Of a DNA stretch of 64,000 nt, positions 39,840 through 48,028 are shown piece after piece. The stretch's first letter is position 1. Each line of letters starts with the position of its first letter. Source of the DNA: JAKQIM01 sp964633225 (GTDB lineage: Bacteria; Chloroflexota; Anaerolineae; Anaerolineales; UBA4823); the NCBI GenBank assembly GCA_964633225.1, contig CAZWFQ010000007.1, forward strand, positions 10,553 through 74,552, given 5' to 3'. The notes beneath the pieces are model-generated. The model saw only the letters and a list, made by a program, of their open reading frames with translations, made no database searches and was not told the origin of the DNA. The translations under genes and the position numbers were made by a program.

Positions 39840-39875
39840 AGGTTGGTAAAGAAGAGCAAGCCCGCAACTCGTTTG

Positions 39876-39904
39876 AGTTTAACATGCAAAGGCGGGTTTG
39901 TCAA
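39876..39904 (-). promoter_or_regulatory. Promoter of the PfkB kinase-ahcY operon
   Basis: On the minus strand a perfect -35 TTGACA (39904-39899) and a -10 TAAACT (39881-39876) are separated by 17 nt. Its -35 lies only 7 bp from the -35 of the divergent riboflavin-transporter promoter. Confidence 0.75.
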
Positions 39905-39911
39905 CGCATGG

Positions 39912-39940
39912 TTGACCATTCTTTCTGACATCGGTATAAT
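39912..39940 (+). promoter_or_regulatory. Promoter of the riboflavin transporter operon
   Basis: A -35 TTGACC (39912-39917), a 17-nt spacer and a perfect -10 TATAAT (39935-39940). Transcription would start near 39947, about 13 nt before the FMN riboswitch. Confidence 0.8.
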
Positions 39941-39959
39941 CTGCCCTACTTCCTTGAGG

Positions 39960-40089
39960 CCTTCGGGGCAGGGTGTTGGCGGGCAAGAAAGCCCGCTCAT
40001 TCCCGACCGGTGGTATAGCCCACGAGCTGTTTCGGCAGCATGACCTGGTGGAATTCCAGGGCCGACGGTATAGTCCGGATGAAAGAAGG
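39960..40089 (+). promoter_or_regulatory. FMN riboswitch (RFN element)
   Basis: The conserved RFN blocks appear in order: CTTCGGGGCAGGGTG (39961-39975), TTCCCGACCGGTGGT with TAGCCCACGAGC (40000-40026), GACCTGGTGGAATTCCAGG (40042-40060) and CCGACGGTATAGTCCGGATG (40062-40081). P1 is formed by CCTTC (39960-39964) and GAAGG (40085-40089). That 3' strand of P1 is also the only Shine-Dalgarno-like sequence before the GTG start at 40095. FMN binding should thus hide the ribosome-binding site directly, without a separate expression platform. Confidence 0.95.
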
Positions 40090-40094
40090 GTTCT

Positions 40095-40853
40095 GTGCGT
40101 GCAAACTGGCTTTTGATCGTCATTTCGATTGGCCTGGCCCTGTTGGGCTGGCAGATATTGGCCCAGGTGGGCAGCTTTCCGGCCTTCATGCTCCCATCCC
40201 CTGCCCAGGTGTGGGGGCGTTTTGTCACCACGCTCGAAGATGGCAGCTTGCTGCGCAACAGTGCCGTGACCTTGGCGGAGGTGTTGTTGGGCCTGGTATT
40301 GGGGGTAGGGGTGGCCTCTGCCCTGGGCTATGCCCTGGCCAAATCGCTCCCTCTGGAGCGTCTGCTCTCTCCTTACATTGTTGCCAGCCAATCCATTCCC
40401 ATTGTGGCGATTGCCCCCCTGTTGGTGATCTGGTTTGGGCCTGGCTTGATCTCAAAGGTGCTGATCTGCGCCTTGATCGTTTTCTTCCCTGTGTTGGTCA
40501 ACATTATTGTGGGCCTGCGTTCTGTGCCGCAAGATCTACGCGATTTGATGCGCTCGCTGCGCGCCACGCGCTGGCAGACTTTTTGCATGTTAGAACTGCC
40601 TGCGGCTTTGCCGGTGCTGCTGGGCGGGCTGCGCATCGGCGCCACCCTGTCTGTCATCGGCGCGGTGGTGGGTGAGTTTGTGGGGGCCAATCGCGGCCTG
40701 GGTTTCTTGGTCAATGTGGGGCGCGGCATGTATGATACGGCCCTGGTTTTTGTGGCTGTTTTTGCTTTGGTGGCGATGGCGATGCTGCTCTATGGCCTTG
40801 TGGCCCTGCTAGAAGCGCGCTTGCTGGCCTGGCAGAAAGAAAAAAATGAATAG
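40095..40853 (+). CDS. ribX: Riboflavin ABC transporter permease (RibX-like)
   Basis: A 252-aa permease of the SsuC/TauC-like BPD_transp_1 family with about six helices. The ATPase-docking segment is in LRDLMRSLRATRWQTFCMLELPAALPVLLGGLRIG, followed by VVGEFVGANRGLGFLVN, both typical. The FMN riboswitch upstream specifies the ligand class: riboflavin or FMN precursor uptake. RibXY transporters with NMT1/THI5-like binding proteins under RFN control have been described in Chloroflexi. GTG start at 40095. The binding protein follows after 13 bp and the ATPase after that. Confidence 0.85.
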   Translation: MRANWLLIVISIGLALLGWQILAQVGSFPAFMLPSPAQVWGRFVTTLEDGSLLRNSAVTLAEVLLGLVLGVGVASALGYALAKSLPLERLLSPYIVASQSIPIVAIAPLLVIWFGPGLISKVLICALIVFFPVLVNIIVGLRSVPQDLRDLMRSLRATRWQTFCMLELPAALPVLLGGLRIGATLSVIGAVVGEFVGANRGLGFLVNVGRGMYDTALVFVAVFALVAMAMLLYGLVALLEARLLAWQKEKNE

Positions 40854-40866
40854 GAGTAACAATTAG

Positions 40867-41856
40867 ATGAAACTATCGAAGCTGGTCATTGTCCTTATCA
40901 CCCTGGCCCTGGCCTCCTGCACCGGCACTGCCAGCCCCACCCCGCAGGAGACGGTGCACATTCGCCTGCCGTTGGGCTATATCCCCAATGTTCAGTTTGC
41001 CCCCCTATACGTGGCGGTGGAAAAAGGCTATTACCGCCAGGCGGGCATCGAGATCGAATTTGATTATCAGTTTGAGACCGATGGCGTGGCCCTGGTGGGG
41101 GCAAATGAGCTTCAGTTTGCGGTGGTCTCTGGTGAGCAGGTGCTGATGGCCCGCGGCCAGGGGCTGCCGGTGGTCTATGTCATGACCTGGTACCAGGGTT
41201 ATCCCGTCGCAGTGGCATCCAAAGCCGGGCAGGGCATTCAACTGCCCAGCGACCTGGCTGGCAAGAAGGTGGGCCTGCCAGGCTTGTATGGTGCCAGCTA
41301 TATTGGCTTGCGCGCCTTGCTGGATCATGCTGGCCTGCAAGAAACCGACCTGACCCTAGATTCGATCGGTTACAACCAGGTTGAAGCGCTGATCGGCGAT
41401 CAAGACCAGGCTGTGGTGATCTATGCCGCCAATGAGCCGGTTCAGTTGAGCGCTCAGGGCTATGCTGTAGACGTGATCCGCGTGGCCGATTACGTCCAAT
41501 TGGCGGCCAATGGTCTCATCACCAATCAAACCACCCTTGAGAATAACCCCGATTTGGTGCAGCGCATGGTGCAGGCCACCCTGCATGGCATAGCGGATAC
41601 ATTGGCGAATCCCGACGATGCTTTTGAGATCTGCAAAAGCTATGTGGAAGCCCTGGCCCAGGCCGACGCCCCCGTGTTAGCCGTGCAGCGCCAGGTGTTG
41701 GAGGCTTCTTTGTCCTTATGGCAAGCCGATACCCTGGGCCTGGCTGACCCGGCAGCCTGGGAGAATATGCAGGCTGTGCTGCTGGATATGGGTCTGTTGG
41801 CCCAGCCGCTGGATCTGAGCCAGGCTTTTACCAATCAGTTCATCGAGCAAAAGTGA
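40867..41856 (+). CDS. ribY: Riboflavin-binding lipoprotein (RibY-like, NMT1/THI5 family)
   Basis: A 329-aa substrate-binding protein. The signal peptide ends in the lipobox LASC (Cys18), so it is membrane-anchored outside the cell. The NMT1-type fold is seen in PLGYIPNVQFAPLYVAVEKGYYRQAGIEIE, ELQFAVVSGEQVLMARGQGLPVV and LAGKKVGLPGLYGASYIGL. This family usually binds thiamine precursors or similar heterocycles; here the FMN riboswitch argues for riboflavin. Its stop overlaps the ATPase start by 4 bp. Confidence 0.85.
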   Translation: MKLSKLVIVLITLALASCTGTASPTPQETVHIRLPLGYIPNVQFAPLYVAVEKGYYRQAGIEIEFDYQFETDGVALVGANELQFAVVSGEQVLMARGQGLPVVYVMTWYQGYPVAVASKAGQGIQLPSDLAGKKVGLPGLYGASYIGLRALLDHAGLQETDLTLDSIGYNQVEALIGDQDQAVVIYAANEPVQLSAQGYAVDVIRVADYVQLAANGLITNQTTLENNPDLVQRMVQATLHGIADTLANPDDAFEICKSYVEALAQADAPVLAVQRQVLEASLSLWQADTLGLADPAAWENMQAVLLDMGLLAQPLDLSQAFTNQFIEQK

Positions 41857-42611
41857 GTCCTATTCCTGCCCTGGTCATCAACCACCTGAGCGCCGTTTTC
41901 CCCACCGAAGACGGCGGCCTGCACGCCCTGGCAGATATTTCCTTCCAGGTGGAAGCTGAGCAGTTCGTCTGTGTCTTGGGACCCTCTGGCTCTGGCAAGA
42001 CTACCCTGCTGCGCTGCCTGGCGGGGCTGTTATCTCCCACGCAGGGCCAAATCTTGCTTGATGGAAAGGTGCTGACCGGCCCGCGCCAGGGGGTGGGGTT
42101 GGTATTTCAAAAAGCGAACCTGATGCCCTGGCGCAGCGTGCTGGAAAATATCCTGCTGCCGCTGGAGATCCAGGGCTTGGAGAAAGAGACGGCCCTGGAT
42201 AAGGCCCATCAAATGGTTGAACTGGTGGGCTTGCAGGGTTTCGAGGCTGCCCTGCCGTGCGACCTTTCTGGCGGTATGGCGCAGCGCGTGGCCATTGCAC
42301 GCGCCCTGGTTCAAGACCCCGAACTCTTGCTGCTGGATGAGCCGTTTGGTTCGCTGGATGCCCTGACCCGCGAGCGCATGGGAGATGAGCTCCTGCGTAT
42401 CTGGCAGGCGCGGCGCAAAACCGTACTCATGGTCACCCATTCCATCTCTGAGGCACTCTTCCTGGCAGATCGGGTGCTGGTGCTCAGCCCGCGCCCGGGC
42501 CGTTTGCACCTGGACCAGGCGGTTGACCTGCCCCGCCCGCGCCAGACCGAGATGCGTTATACCCCGGCTTTTGCCAGCCTGGCCCGCCAGGTGCGGGCGG
42601 CGATCGAATGA
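41853..42611 (+). CDS. ABC transporter ATP-binding protein of the riboflavin importer
   Basis: A 252-aa nitrate/sulfonate/taurine-type ATPase. Walker A is GPSGSGKTT, the Q-loop is FQKANLMPWRSV, the signature is LSGGMAQRVAIARAL and Walker B is LLLLDEPFGSLD, with the switch His in MVTHS. The GTG start at 41853 overlaps the ribY stop (GTGA). It completes a permease-binding protein-ATPase operon; described RibXY loci do not always name this ATPase. The FMN riboswitch should control all three genes if translation is coupled. Confidence 0.88.
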   Translation: MSPIPALVINHLSAVFPTEDGGLHALADISFQVEAEQFVCVLGPSGSGKTTLLRCLAGLLSPTQGQILLDGKVLTGPRQGVGLVFQKANLMPWRSVLENILLPLEIQGLEKETALDKAHQMVELVGLQGFEAALPCDLSGGMAQRVAIARALVQDPELLLLDEPFGSLDALTRERMGDELLRIWQARRKTVLMVTHSISEALFLADRVLVLSPRPGRLHLDQAVDLPRPRQTEMRYTPAFASLARQVRAAIE

Positions 42612-42661
42612 TCAAGGCTTGTGGTAAGATTAACCAATTCTTAACTGTGCGAGGCATTCAT

Positions 42662-43567
42662 ATGCGAAAGTGGGCGCTTTTTCTTCTGTTTTTCCTGGCT
42701 GCATTCCTGGCGGTCCCGGTGCGCGGCCAGCAGGCAGTGGCCTTTTCGAACATGCAAATTGCCCTTTGGCCAGAGTATGACCGCCCCGGTGTGTTGGTTA
42801 TCTACCGGATCGTGCTGGCTAAAGACGTCAGCCTGCCCACCCGCCTCTCGCTGCGCATCCCGGCGGCTGTCGGAGAGCCAAATGCCGTGGCAGAGATCGA
42901 TGTTGCCGCTGGTGGCCTGGTTAATGTGGCATACGCCCGCCAGGTAAGCGGCGATTGGGCCGTGCTGGATTTCACCGCCCGCTCGACCGAGATCCAGATC
43001 GAATACTACGATCCTGCCATCATTCGCCAGGATATCAGCCGGCACTTCGAATACTTGTGGCCGGGCGATTACAGCATCCAGGCGCTTTCGATCGAAATTC
43101 AACAGCCGCTTGGCGCTAGCAACCTGCGCATCTCGCCCAGCCTGGGGGCCGGCACGCCTGGGCAAGACGGCCTGACCTATTACCTGGCAGAAATTGGGGC
43201 TGTGACCGCCGGGCAAGCCTTCAAGATATCCCTGGATTATGATAAGGTCAGCGATGATTTGAGCGTTGTTGGCCCTGATGTGAACATTCAGCCCAGTGCC
43301 GAAATCCCCGAGAATGTGCCGGTGGAATGGAGCAAGTACCTACCCTGGGGGCTGGTCATCCTGGCGGGTGCGCTTTTAGCTGGAGGAGGGCTGTGGTACT
43401 GGATAGCGGGGCGTCAGAAGCCTGTTCTCAAGAAAGTCCGCCAGCGCTCGCACAAGTCTTCGGCCGCATCTGCTGGGGGCAGTGTATACTGCCACCAATG
43501 CGGCAAACGTGCTGCCCCTGAAGATGTCTTCTGCCGTTCTTGCGGCACACGCTTGCGGGCTGAGTAA
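42662..43567 (+). CDS. Exported membrane-anchored protein with cytoplasmic zinc ribbon
   Basis: A 301-aa protein of unknown function. Order of parts: a signal peptide (residues 1-22, ending VRGQQ), an extracytoplasmic beta-rich region of about 210 residues, one transmembrane helix (GLVILAGALLAGGGLWYWIA), a basic linker, and a C-terminal zinc ribbon with two CxxC pairs (CHQCGKRAAPEDVFCRSCG). I chose ATG 42662, because the signal peptide starts there; an in-frame ATG at 42608 overlaps the ATPase stop (ATGA) and is possible but adds an unsuited N-terminus. It lies just before the cytochrome c maturation genes, where another zinc-ribbon protein also occurs, so a link to that system is possible. 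Confidence 0.6.
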   Translation: MRKWALFLLFFLAAFLAVPVRGQQAVAFSNMQIALWPEYDRPGVLVIYRIVLAKDVSLPTRLSLRIPAAVGEPNAVAEIDVAAGGLVNVAYARQVSGDWAVLDFTARSTEIQIEYYDPAIIRQDISRHFEYLWPGDYSIQALSIEIQQPLGASNLRISPSLGAGTPGQDGLTYYLAEIGAVTAGQAFKISLDYDKVSDDLSVVGPDVNIQPSAEIPENVPVEWSKYLPWGLVILAGALLAGGGLWYWIAGRQKPVLKKVRQRSHKSSAASAGGSVYCHQCGKRAAPEDVFCRSCGTRLRAE

Positions 43568-43722
43568 ACAATCCTGGATGCATCTTTGCTTGAATAGGGA
43601 ATCCCCCAACCTTAACCCGATATATGGGATAAATTCAGGCTGGATTAATCTAAACTTGTAATAATCAAAGATTAGGCGTACCTGTCGGTGCTGCGCACCG
43701 GTAAACATGCATGCAGAAATCT

Positions 43723-43760
43723 ATCATGCCCGCATCGATCTAGTATGCCGGCATAGATCC
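43723..43760 (+). repeat. Imperfect 19-bp tandem repeat upstream of ccmE
   Basis: Two adjacent 19-bp units (43723-43741 and 43742-43760) agree at 14 positions and share ATGCC-GCAT-GATC. They lie 20-57 bp before the ccmE start in the 212-bp spacer that must contain the ccm promoter. They could be a regulator site; nothing else is recognised in this spacer apart from a short hairpin near 43686-43700. Confidence 0.35.
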
Positions 43761-43779
43761 AGACCAGGAGACTGACTGT

Positions 43780-44292
43780 ATGGAACAAGCCCTAGAGCCT
43801 CGCCCCGCATCTGGAAGTCGCGTCAAATTTATTGTTGGCGGTTTGATCATTGTGGCTGCTATCGTTTACTTGATCGTTTCGGCTAGTCGTTCCAGCGCTC
43901 AGTATTTCTACACGGTTGAAGAATTGGTTGCCAAAGGCCGCGCGGATCGGGCTGTGCGCGTTTCGGGTGCGGTGATTGGCGATTCGATCCAGTATGACCC
44001 TCAGACCATGACCCTGCGTTTTACCGTTGCCAATGTCCCCGCAGATAATGATGAGATCGAGGCCCTGGGCGGCCTGGCTTTTGTTTTGCACGAAGCGGTA
44101 ACGGACCCAGACCGCACCCGCATGGAAGTGGTGTACAACGACGTTAAGCCTGACCTGCTGCGTGATGAGGCTCAGGCCATCATGACCGGGCAGATGGGTG
44201 AGGATGGTGTCTTCTATGCGGATGAGTTGCTGCTCAAATGCCCTACCAAGTATGAAGAAGCTGTTCCAGGCCAGGTTGAAGGCGGCGGGTAA
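43780..44292 (+). CDS. ccmE: Cytochrome c maturation haem chaperone CcmE, Cys-type (CxxxY)
   Basis: CcmE takes haem from CcmC and passes it to CcmF outside the membrane. The 170-aa protein has an N-terminal anchor helix (about residues 17-37) and the OB-fold region with RFTVANVPADND and VVYNDVKPDLLRDEAQAIMTGQM. At the position of the usual haem-binding HxxxY it has CPTKY (Cys154, Tyr158). This CxxxY variant is known from some archaea, Desulfovibrio and Gram-positive-type organisms and binds haem through cysteine. It is the first gene of the ccm operon and its stop overlaps the ccmF start by one base. Confidence 0.95.
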   Translation: MEQALEPRPASGSRVKFIVGGLIIVAAIVYLIVSASRSSAQYFYTVEELVAKGRADRAVRVSGAVIGDSIQYDPQTMTLRFTVANVPADNDEIEALGGLAFVLHEAVTDPDRTRMEVVYNDVKPDLLRDEAQAIMTGQMGEDGVFYADELLLKCPTKYEEAVPGQVEGGG

Positions 44293-46388
44293 TGGTCGCT
44301 AACCTTGGCTTTGGTGCGTTGGTCATTACTTTTTTGGTTTCGTTGTACGGCGCAGCGGCGGCCTTTTACGGCGCCCGGAAGAATTTGCCTGCCTGGGTAG
44401 ATAGCGCCCGCAGCGCCATGCTGCTGACCTTCCCCTTGCTGACCGTGGTGGCGCTAAGCCTCATCTACCTGCTGGTGAGTGCCAGTTACGAGGTAGAGTA
44501 TGTGGCCTCGGTCACCAGCAACAGCATGCCGTTCTATCTGCGGGTAACAGCTTTATGGGGCGGGCAGGCTGGCTCGCTCATCTTCTGGTCTTGGACGATG
44601 TCGGCCTTTGCTTCTGCGGTGACCCTGCGCAATTGGGCCCGCGACCGCGAATTCTTGCCCTGGGTTATCCTGGTATCACTGGTCACTTTGGCTTTCTTCT
44701 TGCTGATGTCGATCCTGGTCGAGAATCCTTTCGAGCGCATCTGGCAGATCTCTAGCGGCAGTATTGTTATTTCGATGTTCCAGCCGGCTGGCTCGGTACT
44801 GGTCTTCCCCTCAGACGGCAGTGGGCTGAACCCCTTGCTGCGCCACCCCGGCATGATCATCCACCCGCCCATGCTCTACCTGGGCTTTGTCTCTTTTGTG
44901 ATCCCCTATGCCTTTGCCATTGCTGCCCTGGTCACCGGGCGCACCGATGACCGTTGGATCCGCATCACCCGTCGCTGGACTTTGGTGGCCTGGCTCTTCC
45001 TTTCGCTTGGCCTGGTATTGGGCGGGCGCTGGGCATATGATGTGCTGGGTTGGGGTGGTTATTGGGGTTGGGACCCGGTAGAAATTGCCGCCTTCATGCC
45101 CTGGCTGACCGGCACAGCTTTTTTGCATTCGGTGGTGATCCAAGAAAAGCGCAATATGCTCAAGCACTGGAATATGGTGCTGATCATCCTGACTTACGAC
45201 CTGGTCATCTTTGGTACCTTCTTGACGCGTTCGGGTGTGCTTTCATCGGTGCATGCCTTTGCCCAGAGCGCCATTGGCCCGCTTTTCTTTACCTTTATCA
45301 GCCTGACCTTTGGCGTCTCGCTGGCCTTGTTGGGGCGGCGTTGGAACGAATTGAAATCGAACGTTCAAATGACTTCTCTGTTCTCCCGCGAGGCCCTTTT
45401 CCTGGTCAATAACCTGCTCTTTATCGGCATCCTGGTGGTGTGCTTCTGGGGGGTGATCTTCCCCATCCTCTCTGAGGCCCTGGGCTTTATCGGCAGTGCT
45501 ATCCCAGCCCTGGCAGATATCTTTACCGGGCAAAAAGTGACCTTCGGCCCGCCCTATTATGAGCGCGCCACGGCGCCTCTTTTTGCCGGCCTGTTGTTTT
45601 TGATGGGTATTGCACCCCTGGCGGCCTGGCGGCATTCGACCGCCAAGACTTTGGGGCGGGCCATCTGGAAGCCCGGCCTGGCTTCGCTGTTGGCGCCGGT
45701 ATTGGCTTTCTGGCTGAACGTGCGCCATTGGGCGGCCTTGTTGGCCTTTTGGCTGTGCGCTTTTGTGATCTTGGTCACCTTGTATGAATTTTGGCGGGCT
45801 GCCCGGGCGCGCCAGCGCAGCCAGGGTGAGAGCCTGGGCCTGACCCTGTGGAGGCTGGCTGGCCGTAACCGCCGCCGCTACGGCGGCTATATCATCCACC
45901 TGGGCGTGGTGCTTATGGCCTTGGGTATCATTGGAATTGAAATGTTCCAGACCGAAACCCAGGGCACGGTGGCCCGGGGCGGTGAACTGGCCCTGGGGCG
46001 CTATACCATCGTCTATAATGACCTGGCTGTCTTTGACCTGTTAAAAGAAGGGCGTAACGTGGCCCGCTCTGTGGTCAATGTGTACAAGGATGGGCAGTAC
46101 GTCGGCGATCTGTACCCGCGCCGGGATTACTATTATGAATCCCAGCAGCCCATGACGATCCCCGGCGTGCGCAGCACCCTGGAAGACGACCTGTATGTGC
46201 TGTTGGTAGACTGGCAGCCGATCTCTGAACAGGGCGCGACGTTCAAGGTTTATCACAACCCGCTGGTCAACTGGCTCTGGCTGGGCGGACTGGTGTTCAT
46301 ATTGGGCACTCTGGTGGCGGCATGGCCTGATCAAGAAGAGCCCGCTCCTGCCCTGGCGCACCAGCCTGCCGTAGAAGCTGGGATCTGA
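44292..46388 (+). CDS. ccmF: Cytochrome c haem lyase subunit CcmF
   Basis: A 698-aa polytopic protein that attaches haem to apocytochromes with CcmH. It has about 14-15 helices. The WWD-type haem domain is WGGYWGWDPVEIAAFMPWLTG, with Gly-Tyr replacing one Trp. Conserved histidines lie in HPGMIIHPPMLYLG, TAFLHSVVIQ and SSVHAFAQS. The C-terminal extracytoplasmic domain (YESQQPMTIPGVRSTLEDDLYVLL) and final helix are complete. The ATG at 44292 overlaps the ccmE stop (TAATG). Length is normal for the family. Confidence 0.97.
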   Translation: MVANLGFGALVITFLVSLYGAAAAFYGARKNLPAWVDSARSAMLLTFPLLTVVALSLIYLLVSASYEVEYVASVTSNSMPFYLRVTALWGGQAGSLIFWSWTMSAFASAVTLRNWARDREFLPWVILVSLVTLAFFLLMSILVENPFERIWQISSGSIVISMFQPAGSVLVFPSDGSGLNPLLRHPGMIIHPPMLYLGFVSFVIPYAFAIAALVTGRTDDRWIRITRRWTLVAWLFLSLGLVLGGRWAYDVLGWGGYWGWDPVEIAAFMPWLTGTAFLHSVVIQEKRNMLKHWNMVLIILTYDLVIFGTFLTRSGVLSSVHAFAQSAIGPLFFTFISLTFGVSLALLGRRWNELKSNVQMTSLFSREALFLVNNLLFIGILVVCFWGVIFPILSEALGFIGSAIPALADIFTGQKVTFGPPYYERATAPLFAGLLFLMGIAPLAAWRHSTAKTLGRAIWKPGLASLLAPVLAFWLNVRHWAALLAFWLCAFVILVTLYEFWRAARARQRSQGESLGLTLWRLAGRNRRRYGGYIIHLGVVLMALGIIGIEMFQTETQGTVARGGELALGRYTIVYNDLAVFDLLKEGRNVARSVVNVYKDGQYVGDLYPRRDYYYESQQPMTIPGVRSTLEDDLYVLLVDWQPISEQGATFKVYHNPLVNWLWLGGLVFILGTLVAAWPDQEEPAPALAHQPAVEAGI

Positions 46389-46413
46389 AGTGAAGAGCTT
46401 GGGAGCAAATTGG

Positions 46414-46884
46414 ATGCAAAAATATTGGCTGGCCACCCTGCTGGCCCTGCTCTTAACTGGGCTGGCAGTCAACGCTGCCCAGGCACAGCAGCCCACCCCC
46501 TCCGATGACGATGTCAATGCCATTGCCAGGCAGTTATACTGCCCGGTATGTGAGAATACTCCCCTGGATGTCTGCCCCACCCAGGCCTGCGCCCAGTGGC
46601 GCGAGCTGGTGCGCGAGAAGCTTGCCGCTGGTTGGACCGAAGAGCAGATCAAGGATTACTTTGTTGAGATGTATGGCGAGCGGGTATTGGGGGCACCGCC
46701 TGCCCGCGGCCTCAACTGGCTGGCTTATATCGTGCCGCCTGTTGTCATCCTGGCAGGCATTTATGTGCTCTGGCGTGCCATGCGCACCTGGAAACTGGCC
46801 GCCCAGGCCAGCCCACCGCCGCCCGATGTGCCTCCATCCGACGAGTATGTGGCGCGCCTGGAAGAAGAGCTGCGCAAACGCTGA
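46414..46884 (+). CDS. ccmH: Apocytochrome thiol-reducing protein CcmH
   Basis: Keeps the CxxCH cysteines of apocytochromes reduced and presents them to CcmF. The 156-aa protein has a signal peptide, the redox pair Cys43 and Cys46 in YCPVCENTPL (the usual motif is RCxxCQN), two additional cysteines (DVCPTQAC), the helix WRELVREKLAAGWTEEQIKDYFVEMYGERVL, and a membrane helix after residue 100. I chose ATG 46414 with GGGAG upstream; a GTG at 46390 right after the ccmF stop is an alternative that adds eight residues. Confidence 0.93.
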   Translation: MQKYWLATLLALLLTGLAVNAAQAQQPTPSDDDVNAIARQLYCPVCENTPLDVCPTQACAQWRELVREKLAAGWTEEQIKDYFVEMYGERVLGAPPARGLNWLAYIVPPVVILAGIYVLWRAMRTWKLAAQASPPPPDVPPSDEYVARLEEELRKR

Positions 46885-46899
46885 TCTTTGAGAAAATAA

Positions 46900-47463
46900 A
46901 TGGAAGAGACAATACATACAAACGCAACCGAAAAGAAAACCAGCTTGCCCTGGGGCAAGCTGCTGGCCTGGCTAGGCTTGTTTGTCTTGCTGGCGATCGT
47001 GGCCGTTGGCTTGTTGAGCAGCCAGCAAGGTCCGGTGACCATTGGCAGCCCTGCTCCTAACTTCACCCTCACCACCTTCGATGGTCAGCAGATCACGCTT
47101 GAAGCGCTGCGTGGCAAGGTGGTGGTGATCAATTTTTGGGCCTCCTGGTGCAAACCTTGCGAGCAAGAGGCCACCGACCTGGAAGCCGCCTGGCGCTATT
47201 ATGAAGACCGCGGTGACGTGGTCTTCTTGGGTATAGATTGGACCGACACCAATACCCAGGCCATGGCCTACCTGGCCAAATTTGACATTACCTACCCCAA
47301 CGGCCCCGACCTGGGCACGCGTATCTCACAGGCCTACCGCACCACCGGTGTGCCCGAGACTTACATCGTTGATCAAGATGGCGTGCTGGTTTACATCAAG
47401 CTCAGCCCTTTTCTATCCTTGGCTGAGATCAAAGCCGCCATTGATCCCTTGCTGGCACCCTGA
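46900..47463 (+). CDS. TlpA/CcmG-type thiol-disulfide oxidoreductase
   Basis: A membrane-anchored thioredoxin-fold protein (187 aa) that reduces CcmH or apocytochrome thiols outside the cell membrane. An N-terminal helix (about 20-42) anchors it. The active site is WASWCKPC (Cys84, Cys87), preceded by GKVVVINFWASW and followed by the conserved cis-Pro segment TTGVPETYIVDQDG. The typical GxxxE-type CcmG/ResA insertion is present. Position within the ccm operon supports the CcmG role. Confidence 0.93.
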   Translation: MEETIHTNATEKKTSLPWGKLLAWLGLFVLLAIVAVGLLSSQQGPVTIGSPAPNFTLTTFDGQQITLEALRGKVVVINFWASWCKPCEQEATDLEAAWRYYEDRGDVVFLGIDWTDTNTQAMAYLAKFDITYPNGPDLGTRISQAYRTTGVPETYIVDQDGVLVYIKLSPFLSLAEIKAAIDPLLAP

Positions 47464-47478
47464 GGCAACCATTCACCT

Positions 47479-48015
47479 ATGGATATTGGCTCGATCTTCC
47501 TCATCCTTGGCTTGTTCTTGCTGGTAGCGGCTTTCATTTCTCGTCCTCTGCTTGACGCGCCTCAACCTGAGCTGCAAGCCCTGCCCGACCGGGATGAGTA
47601 TGCCCTTTCGGCTTTGCTTGCTGAGCGTGATCGGGTGATGAATACCCTGCAAGAGTTGGATTTTGATCACACTCTGGGTAAGATCCCTGAGGAGGATTAC
47701 CCTGCTCAGCGCACAGCACTGTTACAGCGCGGCGCCGATATCCTGCGGCAGTTGGATGCCCTGCAACCGCAGGCCCTGACTGCGGCTGAAGACAGCTCCG
47801 AGCAGGCTTCTGCCTCCAGCCAGCAGGAATCCACTCGCCCTGTGACCCAGAACGGCAACGGCAGGGTGGTTGTGACGGAAGACGATGACCTGGAAGTGGT
47901 GATCGCCAATCGCCGCCGGGAGCGCAAAGAAAAAGCCTCTGGCTTTTGCCCCAAGTGCGGCGGCCCCGTCATGCAGTCCGATCGTTTTTGCCCCAAGTGT
48001 GGCGCCAGGCTCTAA
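47479..48015 (+). CDS. CcmI-like protein with C-terminal zinc ribbon
   Basis: A 178-aa protein with an N-terminal membrane helix (IFLILGLFLLVAAFI), then the CcmI-type helical segment ERDRVMNTLQELDFDHTLGKIPEEDYPAQRTALLQRG, in which the ELDxDxxxGKIxxxDYxxxR pattern is recognisable. CcmI helps deliver apocytochrome to CcmFH. Instead of the usual TPR domain the C-terminus has a zinc ribbon with two CxxC pairs (CPKCGGPVMQSDRFCPKCG). This architecture looks unlike the proteobacterial CcmI. The gene lies between the thioredoxin and the dihaem cytochrome. Confidence 0.72.
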   Translation: MDIGSIFLILGLFLLVAAFISRPLLDAPQPELQALPDRDEYALSALLAERDRVMNTLQELDFDHTLGKIPEEDYPAQRTALLQRGADILRQLDALQPQALTAAEDSSEQASASSQQESTRPVTQNGNGRVVVTEDDDLEVVIANRRRERKEKASGFCPKCGGPVMQSDRFCPKCGARL

Positions 48016-48028
48016 TCAGTTCATCCAT

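Noticed and set aside
39791..39875. SAH or SAM riboswitch before the kinase-ahcY operon
   Set aside because: I looked for the conserved SAH and SAM aptamer blocks and did not find them; only a terminator-like hairpin is supported.
39791..40258. N-terminal extension of the PfkB kinase reading frame
   Set aside because: It would cover both promoters and the FMN riboswitch on the opposite strand; ATG 39790 has a good ribosome-binding site.
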